Shown here: positions 1 through 8,826 of the stretch, piece after piece | How positions within the stretch are numbered: the first letter of the stretch is position 1 | Layout of the letters: each line of letters starts with the position of its first letter | From: Alloscardovia venturai | GTDB taxonomy: Bacteria; Actinomycetota; Actinomycetes; Actinomycetales; Bifidobacteriaceae | Direction of reading: 5' to 3' | Assembly (NCBI RefSeq): GCF_042676605.1 | Contig: NZ_JBHTHQ010000021.1 | Location: 1-64,000, forward strand | Length of the DNA: 64,000 nucleotides | Notes under the pieces: generated by a model | The model's input: only the letters and a program-made list of their open reading frames with translations | Database searches by the model: none | What the model was told of the DNA's origin: nothing | Program-made: the position numbers and the translations under genes

Positions 1-270
1 TTCCACAAGAGCGAGCACCGACAAGATTTTTATTACTAACTAGCCAGCAACACATTTTGTCCTATAAGCCCGGTTTCTTCTTGGTTTAGCGTTTGACCCT
101 TGTATGCTTGCCAGGCCTGGTCCTTTCCGGGTTTTCGGCTTATCATACCTTCACACACAAAACACAAAATTCACAGATTGATATATTAAAGGTCATAGTT
201 ACAAACTCTGTGGAGATGTCTCTGTATAATCAAAATAATATTATTTCCCATTGGCATGGAGTTAAAGACG
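1..270. other. Non-coding stretch upstream of argH
   Basis: No convincing gene is present before argH; the short frames here lack ribosome binding sites and resemble nothing I know. A perfect TATAAT lies at 225-230 and could be a -10 element for argH, but I see no good -35 at 16-18 bases. A 7-bp inverted repeat (ATAAGCC / GGCTTAT, about 64-70 and 137-143) and a CCAGGCCTGG palindrome near 110 may be the remains of a terminator for the gene before the window. In bifidobacteria argG usually precedes argH; its end is not visible here. Confidence 0.4.
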
Positions 271-1746
271 ATGACTGCGCAAGAAACTGAAGGTATTGCA
301 TTATGGGGTGGACGCTTTGCATCTGGTCCATCCGATACGCTGGCAAAGCTGAGCAAATCAACTCAGTTTGATTGGCGCTTAGCAGATGACGATATTGCAG
401 GTTCCCGTGCTCATGCACGTGCCTTGAATCGAGCGGGACACTTGACCTTAGATGAACTCAATAGTATGGAGCTTGCTTTAGATGAGCTTCAACGCAGAGT
501 GGATTCAGGGGATTTTACACCTATTGAATCTGATGAAGATGAGGCAACTGCGCTCGAGCGTGGTCTTCTTGCCATCGCAGGAGACGAGCTGGGAGGGAAA
601 CTTCGTGCAGGACGCTCACGTAACGATCAGATAGCTACCCTTATTCGTATGTGGCTACGCAGACAGGCACGTTTCATTAGTCGTGAAGTCCTGGCGCTTG
701 CACAAGCCCTTATCAAAAAATCAAAGAGCGCTGGATATGCTGTTATGCCGGGACGCACACATATGCAGCATGCTCAGCCAGTTCTCGTATCGCATCAGCT
801 TATGGCTCATGTTTGGCCTCTTTTACGTGATGTGGAACGTTTAATTGATTGGGATAATCGGTGCAATGCTTCTCCGTATGGTTCTGGGGCGTTAGCCGGG
901 AATACTCTTGGTCTTGATCCCGAAGCAGTTGCACACGAGCTAGGCTTTAGTACAGTTACTGAGAATTCCATTGATGGAACTGCTTCGCGTGACCTTGTAG
1001 CAGAGTTCTCTTTCATTGCAGCGATGCTTGGCGTGGATATTTCTCGTTTAAGTGAAGAAATTATTATTTGGAATACGCAGGAATTTGCCTTTGTTCGTTT
1101 GGATGATGCATATTCAACAGGCTCATCCATTATGCCACAGAAGAAAAACCCTGATATCGCTGAGCTTGCCCGAGGTAAGGCGGGTCGGTTGATAGGTGAT
1201 ATGACAGGTTTAATGGTCACACTTAAGGGCTTGCCGACTGCTTATGCACGTGATTTGCAGGAGGATAAGGAAGCTGTATTCGACCAAGTAGACACTTTGT
1301 GCGTAGTGCTTCCTGCGTTTACTGGAATGATTGAGACGATGGAATTTGACTTCAATCGAATGGAATCCCAAGCACCAACTGGTTTTGCGTTGGCAACGGA
1401 TATTGCTGAATGGCTTGTGAAGCAAAAGGTTCCGTTCCGCTATGCACATGAGCTCTCGGGTGAATGCGTAAGGTTAGCTGAAGAGCGTGGAATAGAACTA
1501 TGGGACTTGAGCGATAGTGACTTTAAGTCTGTCTTCTCCAACTTCTTATCTGCAGATGTTGCTCCAGAAGTGCGTACTGTTCTTTCTACGCTTGGCTCAG
1601 TAAATTCTCGTCTCGGCAAGGGCGGGACTGCATATGAACGTGTGAAAGAGCAGATTGCCTTCGCTGAAAAAACAGTAAATTCTCTGCAAGATTTTGCTCA
1701 GTCTTCTAGCGATGGAAGTGCGTATAAGGCTCCAGGTAGCTTTTAA
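271..1746 (+). CDS. argH: Argininosuccinate lyase
   Basis: Cytosolic enzyme that splits argininosuccinate into arginine and fumarate, the last step of arginine synthesis. The 491-residue product has the N-terminal WGGRF motif, the GRSRNDQ segment and the fumarate-lyase signature GSSIMPQKKNPD near residues 284-295, which carries the catalytic serine. Family members are usually 455-490 residues, so it is full length. I chose ATG 271 because GGAG lies 9 bases upstream; an in-frame ATG at 256 has no such site. It is followed after 42 bases by the thiamine-binding-type gene. The identification is firm. Confidence 0.96.
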   Translation: MTAQETEGIALWGGRFASGPSDTLAKLSKSTQFDWRLADDDIAGSRAHARALNRAGHLTLDELNSMELALDELQRRVDSGDFTPIESDEDEATALERGLLAIAGDELGGKLRAGRSRNDQIATLIRMWLRRQARFISREVLALAQALIKKSKSAGYAVMPGRTHMQHAQPVLVSHQLMAHVWPLLRDVERLIDWDNRCNASPYGSGALAGNTLGLDPEAVAHELGFSTVTENSIDGTASRDLVAEFSFIAAMLGVDISRLSEEIIIWNTQEFAFVRLDDAYSTGSSIMPQKKNPDIAELARGKAGRLIGDMTGLMVTLKGLPTAYARDLQEDKEAVFDQVDTLCVVLPAFTGMIETMEFDFNRMESQAPTGFALATDIAEWLVKQKVPFRYAHELSGECVRLAEERGIELWDLSDSDFKSVFSNFLSADVAPEVRTVLSTLGSVNSRLGKGGTAYERVKEQIAFAEKTVNSLQDFAQSSSDGSAYKAPGSF

Positions 1747-1762
1747 ACTCTTACACGAGAAT

Positions 1763-1776
1763 CCCCCCCAAAAAAA
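1763..1776. repeat. Adjacent C7 and A7 homopolymers in a 5' leader
   Basis: Seven C (1763-1769) run straight into seven A (1770-1776), just before the ribosome binding site GAAAGGA of the next gene. Such runs can vary in length by slippage, but it is outside any coding frame, so only transcription or translation efficiency could be affected. Confidence 0.5.
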
Positions 1777-1788
1777 GAAAGGACAAAA

Positions 1789-2073
1789 ATGAACAACTGT
1801 AGTATCGCTATTCAAGTCTTGCCGATGAAAGTTAGCGATTATATACCAGATATTGATCGTGTAATCTACTACCTTCAAGATCGATTTCCGCAAGCACGCG
1901 TGACACCTTTTGAAACTGTGATTGAAGGTACATACGAAGAGTGCATGGATGCACTACGCCAGTGCGCATTAATTGCAAGCGAAAAGGGATGCGACGATGT
2001 CATTGTGAATGCCAAAATTGCATATGGAAACGTCCTATCGAGTGAAGAAAAGACTTCTAAATTCGAAAAGTAA
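1789..2073 (+). CDS. Thiamine-binding (YkoF/MTH1187-type) small protein
   Basis: A 94-residue cytosolic protein of the thiamine-binding family (formerly DUF77). The sequence opens with an SIAIQVLP strand and continues with a ferredoxin-like pattern including FETVIEG and a C-terminal VIVNAKI strand, typical of the single-domain MTH1187/YkoF group. Members bind thiamine or hydroxymethylpyrimidine and are often linked to thiamine uptake, but no thiamine gene is adjacent, so the role here is inferred from family only. GAAAGGA precedes the ATG by 6 bases. It ends facing the minus-strand dehydrogenase. Confidence 0.8.
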   Translation: MNNCSIAIQVLPMKVSDYIPDIDRVIYYLQDRFPQARVTPFETVIEGTYEECMDALRQCALIASEKGCDDVIVNAKIAYGNVLSSEEKTSKFEK

Positions 2074-2096
2074 AATTTTTCGAGGAAAAATTATGC

Positions 2097-2127
2097 GGGG
2101 GCGAAACTTACTTCGTTTCACCCCCCC
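2097..2127. terminator. Hairpin between convergent genes
   Basis: GGGGGCGAAAC (2097-2107) pairs with GTTTCACCCCC (2115-2125) with one mismatch and a 7-base loop. It sits between the convergent thiamine-binding-type gene and the dehydrogenase and probably serves as a shared terminator, although there is no clear T-run. Confidence 0.5.
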
Positions 2128-2163
2128 ACGTATATGTTTATATCGGCAGGATACAGCAAATTA

Positions 2164-3114
2164 CTATTCTGTTGTAACATCACGCTCAAGGAATTTCATG
2201 AGCTGTTCATCACGATGTGCTACAGTCTGTATACCTTCGTCTCCATTCCAATCATAAAATCCGCGACCAGTTTTATTTCCTAGCTCTCCTCTACGTACTT
2301 TTTCGGCGAGGAGCTGGTTCGGCGTTGTTGAGTTATCTGCGTCTTGTAAAAGATATTCGCTGACACTCTCAAAGATATCAAGACCACCTAAATCTGCACT
2401 GATAATCGGCCCTAAAATACTCCAACGGCGTCCTAAGGAATACTTAATAATATTATCGACATCTTCAGCAGTTGCGATATCGCGTGAAACGATATTGAGT
2501 GCCTCCCGGATGACTGCCATCTGAATGCGGTTACCTACAAAACCAAGACACTCTCTTTTGAGAGGATATGCTTTCTTACCAACAGTGCGAAGGAAGGCAA
2601 CAGTCGTATCAACTGTATCTTGCGAGGTGCTCCTTGAAGGGACAACTTCTACGAGTGGCATGAGATGCGCTGGATTCCAGTAGTGCGCCACAACGAATCT
2701 GTGTGGGGTTTTTAATACCTCGGCGATGGCACTGGGGGAAAGTCCGGAAGTGTTCGTGGTAAAAATTGCATCTTGAGGAGCGTTTTCTTCAACCTGTTTC
2801 CAAATAGATTGCTTAATCTCGAGCTTTTCCGCTACCGATTCGGTGACATACTGCACATCGTGGACTCCGTTCGATATGCTGGTAAAAGTTGTTATTCGTG
2901 CCAAGATATCATCTATGTTTTGACCTGCAATGAGATGATGCTCAGAAAGCTCTACTGCATCATGACGAATCATGTCAAGTCCGTGCGAAAGAGCATCTTC
3001 ACTCATATCAATGAGATGAACATTATAGCCGTGGACAGCAAATTCCATAGCAATCGAATGTCCCATAGTCCCCGCCCCAATTGCAGCGACGGTCTTGATA
3101 TCTTCGACTCGCAT
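2164..3114 (-). CDS. 3-hydroxyacyl-CoA dehydrogenase family protein
   Basis: NAD-dependent dehydrogenase of the 3-hydroxyacyl-CoA / L-gulonate dehydrogenase family, 316 residues. The Rossmann motif GAGTMG is at residues 12-17, followed by an acidic residue (LIDMSED) that fits NAD preference; a C-terminal helical 3HCDH domain includes the FVGNRIQ segment and the late KTGRGFYDW motif. I chose ATG 3114 because AAAGGAG lies 6 bases upstream; a longer frame to 3201 has no such site. It stands alone: no thiolase, crotonase or acyl-CoA dehydrogenase is in the window, so the substrate cannot be inferred. It could act on hydroxybutyryl-CoA or on a sugar acid. Confidence 0.82.
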   Translation of the reverse strand: MRVEDIKTVAAIGAGTMGHSIAMEFAVHGYNVHLIDMSEDALSHGLDMIRHDAVELSEHHLIAGQNIDDILARITTFTSISNGVHDVQYVTESVAEKLEIKQSIWKQVEENAPQDAIFTTNTSGLSPSAIAEVLKTPHRFVVAHYWNPAHLMPLVEVVPSRSTSQDTVDTTVAFLRTVGKKAYPLKRECLGFVGNRIQMAVIREALNIVSRDIATAEDVDNIIKYSLGRRWSILGPIISADLGGLDIFESVSEYLLQDADNSTTPNQLLAEKVRRGELGNKTGRGFYDWNGDEGIQTVAHRDEQLMKFLERDVTTE

Positions 3115-3297
3115 GATTATCTCCTTTGATTTTCGTGTATCAGAAGTTACTAACCAGTATAAAACTCTTGCACTTATAGATGTTTCCTTTACCCGTATCA
3201 TGTGAAAGTCTAAAGTGCAAAAGTCTCACTCACATGCGAAACTGGACTGTACATTTTACAACGAAACAGTGTGAATTCATCACTTGGGAGGATTTCC

Positions 3298-4617
3298 ATG
3301 ACACAGGTGAGGAACTACAAGGAAGCGGGGTTTGGTACCGTCCTTGAGGAACTCGAATGGCGCGGACTTATCAATCAGTCCACCGATCGCGAGGAGCTTG
3401 CAAAAGCTCTGAATGGAAACCCTATTACTTTTTACACAGGGTTTGACCCTACCGCTGCCTCTATCCATATCGGTAACCTTGTCCAGGTTATCCTCATGCG
3501 ACACCTGCAGGCCGCTGGTCATCACCCTATAGCGTTAGTAGGAGGAGCCACAGGGCTGATTGGCGATCCTCGGCAGAGTGGAGAGCGCACGCTAAACTCT
3601 AAGGAGATTGTCGCGCAATGGACTGACCGCTTGCGTGCTCAGATATCTCGATTCTTAGAGACATCGGGTGATAACCCTGTGCGTTTTGTGTCTAACTATG
3701 ACTGGACAGCTCAAATGAGCGCAATTGATTTTCTTCGTGATGTAGGAAAAAATTTCCGTCTTGGCACAATGCTAGCAAAGGATACTGTTGCGCGTCGTTT
3801 GAATTCTGACGAGGGTATTTCGTTTACTGAATTCAGTTATCAGGTACTTCAGGGAAATGATTACCTACATCTCTACGATGAATTTGGCGTCACTCTTGAG
3901 ACCGGTGGTGCTGACCAGTGGGGGAATTTGGTTTCCGGTCTCGATCTTATTCGTAAGGTTCGTGGTGTTTCTGTTCATGTGATGACAAGTCCAATCATTA
4001 CTGACTCCAACGGTAAGAAGTTCGGCAAGTCTGAGGGTGGCGCGATTTGGCTCGATCCGACGATGTTCAGCCCATATAAGTTCTACCAGTTCTGGTTTAA
4101 TCAGCCGGATAGTGAAGTTATCAAACTCTTGAAATTCTTTACCTTCCTCCCAAAGGAAGAAATTGAACGTTTAGAAGGCGAAGTAGAAGTTAACCCTGGT
4201 GCTCGTGAAGCACAGCGCACTCTCGCGTGGGAAGTGACTTCGTTTGTTCATGGAGACAAAGCTGCTCAGGGTGCTATCGATGCTTCTGCTGCTCTTTTTG
4301 GTCGAGGTGAATTGACAGATCTTGACGAGGAAACCCTTGAATCTGCTCTTGAGGGAGTGAAAGTTGATGGGGCTGACGGCGAGAAAGTCTTCGCGACGGT
4401 AGAAGTCGGTGCTCGTGTCGTAGAAGCGGGTGTAGCATGTGGTCTGTTTAAATCCATCTCGGAAGCGCGTAAGACCATCAAAGGCGGCGGCGTATATGTA
4501 AATAATCAGCGCGTTGAGGACGCTGAAGCTGTGCTTAGCAGCGAAGATTTCCTCTTTAATCGTTTTGCTCTCGTACGTCGAGGCAAGAAGGCACTCGGTG
4601 CAGTGGAGGCTAAATAA
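3298..4617 (+). CDS. tyrS: Tyrosine--tRNA ligase
   Basis: Class I aminoacyl-tRNA synthetase that charges tRNA-Tyr, 439 residues. The HIGH-type motif appears as HIGN near residue 57, and the KMSKS-type loop as KFGKS near 240. The C-terminal 70 residues form an S4 RNA-binding domain (AGVACGLFKSISEARKTI and onward). ATG 3298 is preceded by GGGAGGA 5 bases upstream, preferred to the in-frame ATG at 3271. The TPR gene starts 3 bases after the stop, so the two are cotranscribed. tyrS opens the conserved actinobacterial tyrS-to-recN block. Confidence 0.97.
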   Translation: MTQVRNYKEAGFGTVLEELEWRGLINQSTDREELAKALNGNPITFYTGFDPTAASIHIGNLVQVILMRHLQAAGHHPIALVGGATGLIGDPRQSGERTLNSKEIVAQWTDRLRAQISRFLETSGDNPVRFVSNYDWTAQMSAIDFLRDVGKNFRLGTMLAKDTVARRLNSDEGISFTEFSYQVLQGNDYLHLYDEFGVTLETGGADQWGNLVSGLDLIRKVRGVSVHVMTSPIITDSNGKKFGKSEGGAIWLDPTMFSPYKFYQFWFNQPDSEVIKLLKFFTFLPKEEIERLEGEVEVNPGAREAQRTLAWEVTSFVHGDKAAQGAIDASAALFGRGELTDLDEETLESALEGVKVDGADGEKVFATVEVGARVVEAGVACGLFKSISEARKTIKGGGVYVNNQRVEDAEAVLSSEDFLFNRFALVRRGKKALGAVEAK

Positions 4618-4619
4618 TA

Positions 4620-5885
4620 ATGGCAGATAATCATTCTGGTCGCCGCTCTAGCGGTAATTCCAATGGTGGGCGTCGTTTTGGTGGAAACCGTGGCAGTAAG
4701 TTTGGCGGTAGCAATCGTGGCGGCTCTCGTCGTGGAGGTCGCAGCGGTCATGAAGAAAGTGGAGTAGCTCGTGGAAACCGTCATTTTGAGCATAGCGGTA
4801 ATCGTAAGAGTAACCGCCGCTTTAATTCTGATCGCCGTCGTGATGGTGGTGAAGAACGTCGTTTTGATCGTGGCGAGCGTACCAGCAATCCTCGCTATAA
4901 CAAATCAAATGAGCGTAATACGAGACGTAATAATCAAACTGACAGAGGCGGACACGATAATAACTTTAGAGACCGTACCGACGGTCGTGGAAATCGCCGT
5001 AGCTTTAGTAATGAGCGCGGAAATCACCAAGGTCGCTTCGCTTCTGCAAATTATGACAATCCACGCAAGAATTCGGATGGTACATTAAGTTTCCCGTCTC
5101 AGAACCCGTATACCGACCGTCGTCCAGATGAGCCAAAAATGCCGAAGGGGCTTGAATGGTCGATGCTCTCCAAGGATGAGAAAGAGCGTCTTCGTGGGCT
5201 TTCCAAAGAACATGCTGAAAACATTGGGTTGCACATGCTCGCGGCTTATGCTCTTGAAGAAGATGATCCGGATGCGGCTATGGAGCATGCTAAATGGGTA
5301 GCACGGCAGGCTTCGCGCGTCGATGTTTCTCGCGAGACATTAGCATTTATCGCGTACCGACAGGGAGACTACAAACTTGCATTGCGCGAATTCCGCACTG
5401 CACACCGTATGAATGGTTATGGTGATTATTTGCCATTCATGGCAGACTGTGAGCGAGGTTTAGGGAATCCTCAAAAGGCGGTAGATATAGCATTATCTGA
5501 CGATGCTAAACATCTTCAAGGTGAGGCGAAAGCGGAACTCTTTTTGGTATATGCCGGTGCGTTGGCTGACCTTGATCTTTTTGATAAAGCGATAGAGGTT
5601 GTTCATACTATTGCACATGCGCAAGGTGTCGGTGGTGCATATCGTATGCGCGCTGTGCAAGCTGAACAGAACTTCCTAGAACTTGCTGGACGCCAGGATG
5701 AAGCTGATAAGCTTAACGGTTTGCTCGACCACCTCGAAAATCAGTATGCAGACGTTGACGAGCTCGATACTGAAGATACTTTTGTCGATAATGATCTTGA
5801 AGTCGTCGACGAAGATATGCTTCGTGATTTAGGTATTGAGATTGACAATCAAGAGCCTGAAGTTTCCGAGGAAGACACAGACTAA
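4620..5885 (+). CDS. RG-rich protein with TPR-like helical domain and acidic tail
   Basis: A 421-residue cytosolic protein of unknown function in three parts. Residues 1 to about 150 are low-complexity and very rich in Arg, Gly, Asn and Ser, with repeated RGG and RG pairs. Residues about 175-370 are alpha-helical with a TPR-like spacing (for example the DYKLALREFRTAHRMN helix pair). Residues about 375-421 form a strongly acidic tail. It starts 3 bases after tyrS with no separate Shine-Dalgarno, suggesting translational coupling. The same position is held by a TPR protein (Rv1691) in Mycobacterium. RGG regions often bind RNA, so a link to translation or RNA is an inference. Confidence 0.75.
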   Translation: MADNHSGRRSSGNSNGGRRFGGNRGSKFGGSNRGGSRRGGRSGHEESGVARGNRHFEHSGNRKSNRRFNSDRRRDGGEERRFDRGERTSNPRYNKSNERNTRRNNQTDRGGHDNNFRDRTDGRGNRRSFSNERGNHQGRFASANYDNPRKNSDGTLSFPSQNPYTDRRPDEPKMPKGLEWSMLSKDEKERLRGLSKEHAENIGLHMLAAYALEEDDPDAAMEHAKWVARQASRVDVSRETLAFIAYRQGDYKLALREFRTAHRMNGYGDYLPFMADCERGLGNPQKAVDIALSDDAKHLQGEAKAELFLVYAGALADLDLFDKAIEVVHTIAHAQGVGGAYRMRAVQAEQNFLELAGRQDEADKLNGLLDHLENQYADVDELDTEDTFVDNDLEVVDEDMLRDLGIEIDNQEPEVSEEDTD

Positions 5886-5905
5886 TTTTAAGTGAGGTAG
5901 GCATC

Positions 5906-6982
5906 GTGAATTCATACCCAACATGCATTAAGGGAAGCGATAAACCCCTTGCTGAAGCATATATGCTGGCATTGCTGGATTTAGATGGGGTAGTGTATCG
6001 CGGTGCTAACCCTGTAGAGAATGCTGCTAATGGTATCTCTCAGGCAGCTCAGTTAGGCATGCGCATCGCGTATACGACAAATAATCCATCACGCTATCCT
6101 GATACTGTAGCTCAGCAAATTTCTAGTTTTGGCGTGACTGCGAGCGGCAGTGATGTCATTACATCAGCGATGGTAAGTGCAGCGATGCTACGTGAACGGC
6201 TTACACCGGGTTCCAAGGTACTCGTCGTCGGCAAAGACCATTTGAAGACTGAACTGGAAAATGTTGGTCTTGTTATTGTCGATAGTGCCGATGAGAAACC
6301 GGATGTTGTTATTCAATCGTGGTTCCCTGAAATTAGTTGGTCTATCCTTGCTCAAGCATCCTACGCTATAGAAAACGGTGCGCAATATTTTGTGACAAAT
6401 CGCGACATGACAATTCCTCGCGAGCAAGGCATCGCTCCAGGAAATGGTGCGCTTCAGCTTTCGGTCATTGCGACAACAGGTCACGAGCCAATTGCCTCTG
6501 CAGGCAAACCTGAAGCTGCTATGTATCATCAAGCACGCAAACTTTTTAGTCCAACCGAGGACATGGTTGAGACCCATGATTGCTTACCGGTGGGGGATCG
6601 ATTAGATACTGATATCGAAGCTGCAAATCGTGGTGGATATGACAGTGCTGTAGTTTTGACAGGTGTAGCCAATGCACAGCAGATTATTCAGGCTAAGCCA
6701 ATTCTTCGCCCTACATATATTTGTGCAGATTTATTAGGGCTGTCCCAGAAGCAACCTGAAGTAGTGCATAACGATAACGTGTTTGTATGTGAGAACGCCC
6801 AGGCGTGGGTTGAAGATGCTGCGCTTCGTGTCAGTATTAATGATCAATCAGCTACTGAGCCAATCTCTAGTCTTCACGCATTACGTGCTGCGGCGAGTGC
6901 TGCGTGGGAGGCAGTTGATCAGCATCGAGTGGGGAGTGCTGAAGAACTTGCCATCCCCGAATTTGCGCAGAGACTGTCTTAG
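5906..6982 (+). CDS. HAD-IIA family phosphatase
   Basis: Haloacid-dehalogenase superfamily hydrolase of the NagD/IIA group, 358 residues. Motif I is LLDLDGVVYRG (about residues 23-33), motif II is YTTNNPS, and motif IV is GDRLDTDIEA, which places the nucleophile and Mg-binding aspartates. A C2 cap lies between. The C-terminal 80 residues are an extra segment of unknown role, found also in actinobacterial orthologues such as Rv1692. GTG 5906 is used, with GAGGTAGG upstream. The substrate is unknown; for Rv1692 a glycerol-phosphate activity has been reported, as I recall, and this is not transferable with certainty. Confidence 0.85.
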   Translation: MNSYPTCIKGSDKPLAEAYMLALLDLDGVVYRGANPVENAANGISQAAQLGMRIAYTTNNPSRYPDTVAQQISSFGVTASGSDVITSAMVSAAMLRERLTPGSKVLVVGKDHLKTELENVGLVIVDSADEKPDVVIQSWFPEISWSILAQASYAIENGAQYFVTNRDMTIPREQGIAPGNGALQLSVIATTGHEPIASAGKPEAAMYHQARKLFSPTEDMVETHDCLPVGDRLDTDIEAANRGGYDSAVVLTGVANAQQIIQAKPILRPTYICADLLGLSQKQPEVVHNDNVFVCENAQAWVEDAALRVSINDQSATEPISSLHALRAAASAAWEAVDQHRVGSAEELAIPEFAQRLS

Positions 6983-6990
6983 AAAGTTCT

Positions 6991-7104
6991 ATGTCTACTA
7001 TGCCACATGATTTCTCTGAAGATACTGACTTCGATACTATTATCGAGCACTACACTCATGTGTTATCAGACTTGCAGAATGAATTAAATGAGCAGGTAGA
7101 GTAG
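6991..7104 (+). CDS. 37-residue conserved-position micro-ORF
   Basis: A short acidic frame of 37 codons fills exactly the gap between the HAD phosphatase (ends 6982) and tlyA (starts 7106). It begins ATG 6991, 8 bases after the previous stop, with AGAAAG in the gap, and ends one base before the tlyA start. The predicted peptide is acidic at its start (EDTDFD) and has one amphipathic helix (about residues 16-36) rich in Leu, Glu and Asn. In M. tuberculosis a small protein gene, Rv1693, sits at the same place, which supports a real gene. Function is unknown. Confidence 0.65.
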   Translation: MSTMPHDFSEDTDFDTIIEHYTHVLSDLQNELNEQVE

Positions 7105-7105
7105 C

Positions 7106-7861
7106 ATGGTACAACGGCTTGATAAGGAACTCGTCAGCCGAGGTCTTGTTTCCACGCGCTCACGAGCACATCAGCTCATTGATTCAAGAGCGGTCGTAGT
7201 CAATGGGAAATTAGACAGGGTAAAAGCATCCTTAAAGGTAAATGCGACGGACGAAATTAGTGTGATAGAAGATGCTCATTCTGCTAGACATTACGTTTCA
7301 CGCGGAGCCATTAAGCTACTCAATGCTTTAGACCTTTTCATTCCACAAGGTTTCCCGCTGCCCGAAGACACATGCTGCTTAGATATCGGTGCATCAACAG
7401 GCGGATTCACCCAGGTACTTCTCGACAAAGGAGCACGAAAAGTTATCGCACTTGACGTAGGACATAACCAGCTTGACCAACGTATTGCTCGAGACACGCG
7501 AGTAATTGAGATGAGCGGTACAAATATACGTGACGTTAACCTTGAAACTCTTCCCTTTTCGCCCGAAATCACGGTGTCAGATGTGTCTTTTATCTCTCTG
7601 ACATACGTTATCCCCGTAATTGCGAGAATTACAAAGCCGGGGGCGCATGGTGTTTTACTGATTAAGCCGCAATTTGAAGTGGGGCGAGCAAAGCTCGGTA
7701 AGGGGGGCATTGTAAGCAAGGAAGAGCATAGACAAGAGGCGATTAGTACAGTCACTTCTTGCGCTAAACACTATAGCTTCGATGTACGTGGAGTCATACC
7801 ATCGGCGATTACGGGGACTCATGGCAATCAAGAATATCTATTGTGGATAACTCGCCTATAG
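7106..7861 (+). CDS. tlyA: TlyA family rRNA 2'-O-methyltransferase
   Basis: S-adenosylmethionine-dependent methyltransferase for ribosomal RNA ribose; M. tuberculosis TlyA modifies 16S C1409 and 23S C1920 and so sensitises ribosomes to capreomycin. The 251-residue product has an N-terminal S4 RNA-binding domain (about residues 1-65, with the LDKELVSRGL start) and an FtsJ-like Rossmann domain with the SAM motif DIGASTGGFT at about 92-101. Full length for the family (about 250-275). It follows the micro-ORF with one base between them. Sure of the family; the target bases are inferred. Confidence 0.93.
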   Translation: MVQRLDKELVSRGLVSTRSRAHQLIDSRAVVVNGKLDRVKASLKVNATDEISVIEDAHSARHYVSRGAIKLLNALDLFIPQGFPLPEDTCCLDIGASTGGFTQVLLDKGARKVIALDVGHNQLDQRIARDTRVIEMSGTNIRDVNLETLPFSPEITVSDVSFISLTYVIPVIARITKPGAHGVLLIKPQFEVGRAKLGKGGIVSKEEHRQEAISTVTSCAKHYSFDVRGVIPSAITGTHGNQEYLLWITRL

Positions 7862-7914
7862 GCTTGTAATTTCGTGTACGCGATAAAATAGTGGTCACTG
7901 ACGGGAGTGTTCAC

Positions 7915-8826
7915 ATGAATCAGACAGGCAATCGTAGGGCAGTAGTAGTCACTCATGCAGCGTTGCGTGAGCATACATCTGTAGTAGATCAGGCGTTGTC
8001 ACAGCTGACAAATCTTGGATTTGCTGTCCAAGTGCGCGATGACATTCCTGATACGCAGACATTTGGAGAGCATGCTAAACCGGTAAGTGATGATGTAGAA
8101 ATCGTTATAGTCCTTGGTGGCGATGGCACGATTTTGCGTGCAGCTGAGCTTGTCAAGGGTACGCATGTGCCCATTATCGGGATTAACACGGGGCATATCG
8201 GTTTTCTTGCTGAATTTGAGAGTTTTGAACTTTCAGATGCAATGGAAAAAATTGCTGCACGAGATTACTCCATAGAGGAACGCATGATTGCGGCTGTAGA
8301 ACTCTATCTGCCGGGAAGTACGACGAGTTTTTGTGATTGGGCATTAAATGACGTCATCTTAGAGCATGAAGATCGCTCTCGCATGGTCGAAGTGGGAATT
8401 AAGGTTGATGGTGTAGCAACGAGCTCCTTCGGGTGCGACGGAGTTATTGTCTCCACTCCGACAGGATCGACTGCTTATGCATTTTCTGCCGGTGGACCTG
8501 TGATATGGCCAAATGTTGAAGCATTACAACTTACTCCTATAGCGGCACATGCACTGTTTGCTCGGCCGATGATTATTGGTTCCACATCGACCTTTGACGT
8601 TTCTGTGCTGGAAGCTTCAAGTTGTGAAGGCTGGATTTGCTGCGATGGGCGTCGTCAGTGTATCGTCCCGAAAGGCTCGCACGTAAATATCCGACAGTCA
8701 TCAAGCGTACTGAGACTTGCACGGCTTTCCGGAGCTCCATTTACGGAAAGATTAGTTCGTAAATTTGATTTACCTGTAAAAGGGTGGCGTGAGACGGCTT
8801 CTCAGAAGAAGGGGTATACACTCTGA
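7915..8826 (+). CDS. nadK: NAD kinase
   Basis: Cytosolic enzyme that phosphorylates NAD to NADP using ATP or polyphosphate. The 303-residue product shows the GGDGT motif (near 67-71), the NTGHIGFLAEF segment and the glycine-rich TPTGSTAYAFSAGGP motif that mark the family. ATG 7915 has GGGAG 7 bases upstream; a GTG at 7891 would add eight residues and lacks a good site. The stop overlaps the recN start by one base (TGATG), as in other actinobacteria where nadK-recN are one operon. Confidence 0.95.
   Translation: MNQTGNRRAVVVTHAALREHTSVVDQALSQLTNLGFAVQVRDDIPDTQTFGEHAKPVSDDVEIVIVLGGDGTILRAAELVKGTHVPIIGINTGHIGFLAEFESFELSDAMEKIAARDYSIEERMIAAVELYLPGSTTSFCDWALNDVILEHEDRSRMVEVGIKVDGVATSSFGCDGVIVSTPTGSTAYAFSAGGPVIWPNVEALQLTPIAAHALFARPMIIGSTSTFDVSVLEASSCEGWICCDGRRQCIVPKGSHVNIRQSSSVLRLARLSGAPFTERLVRKFDLPVKGWRETASQKKGYTL

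Noticed and set aside
93..290. 65-codon open frame upstream of and into argH
   Set aside because: No ribosome site, overlaps argH out of frame and has no recognisable sequence.
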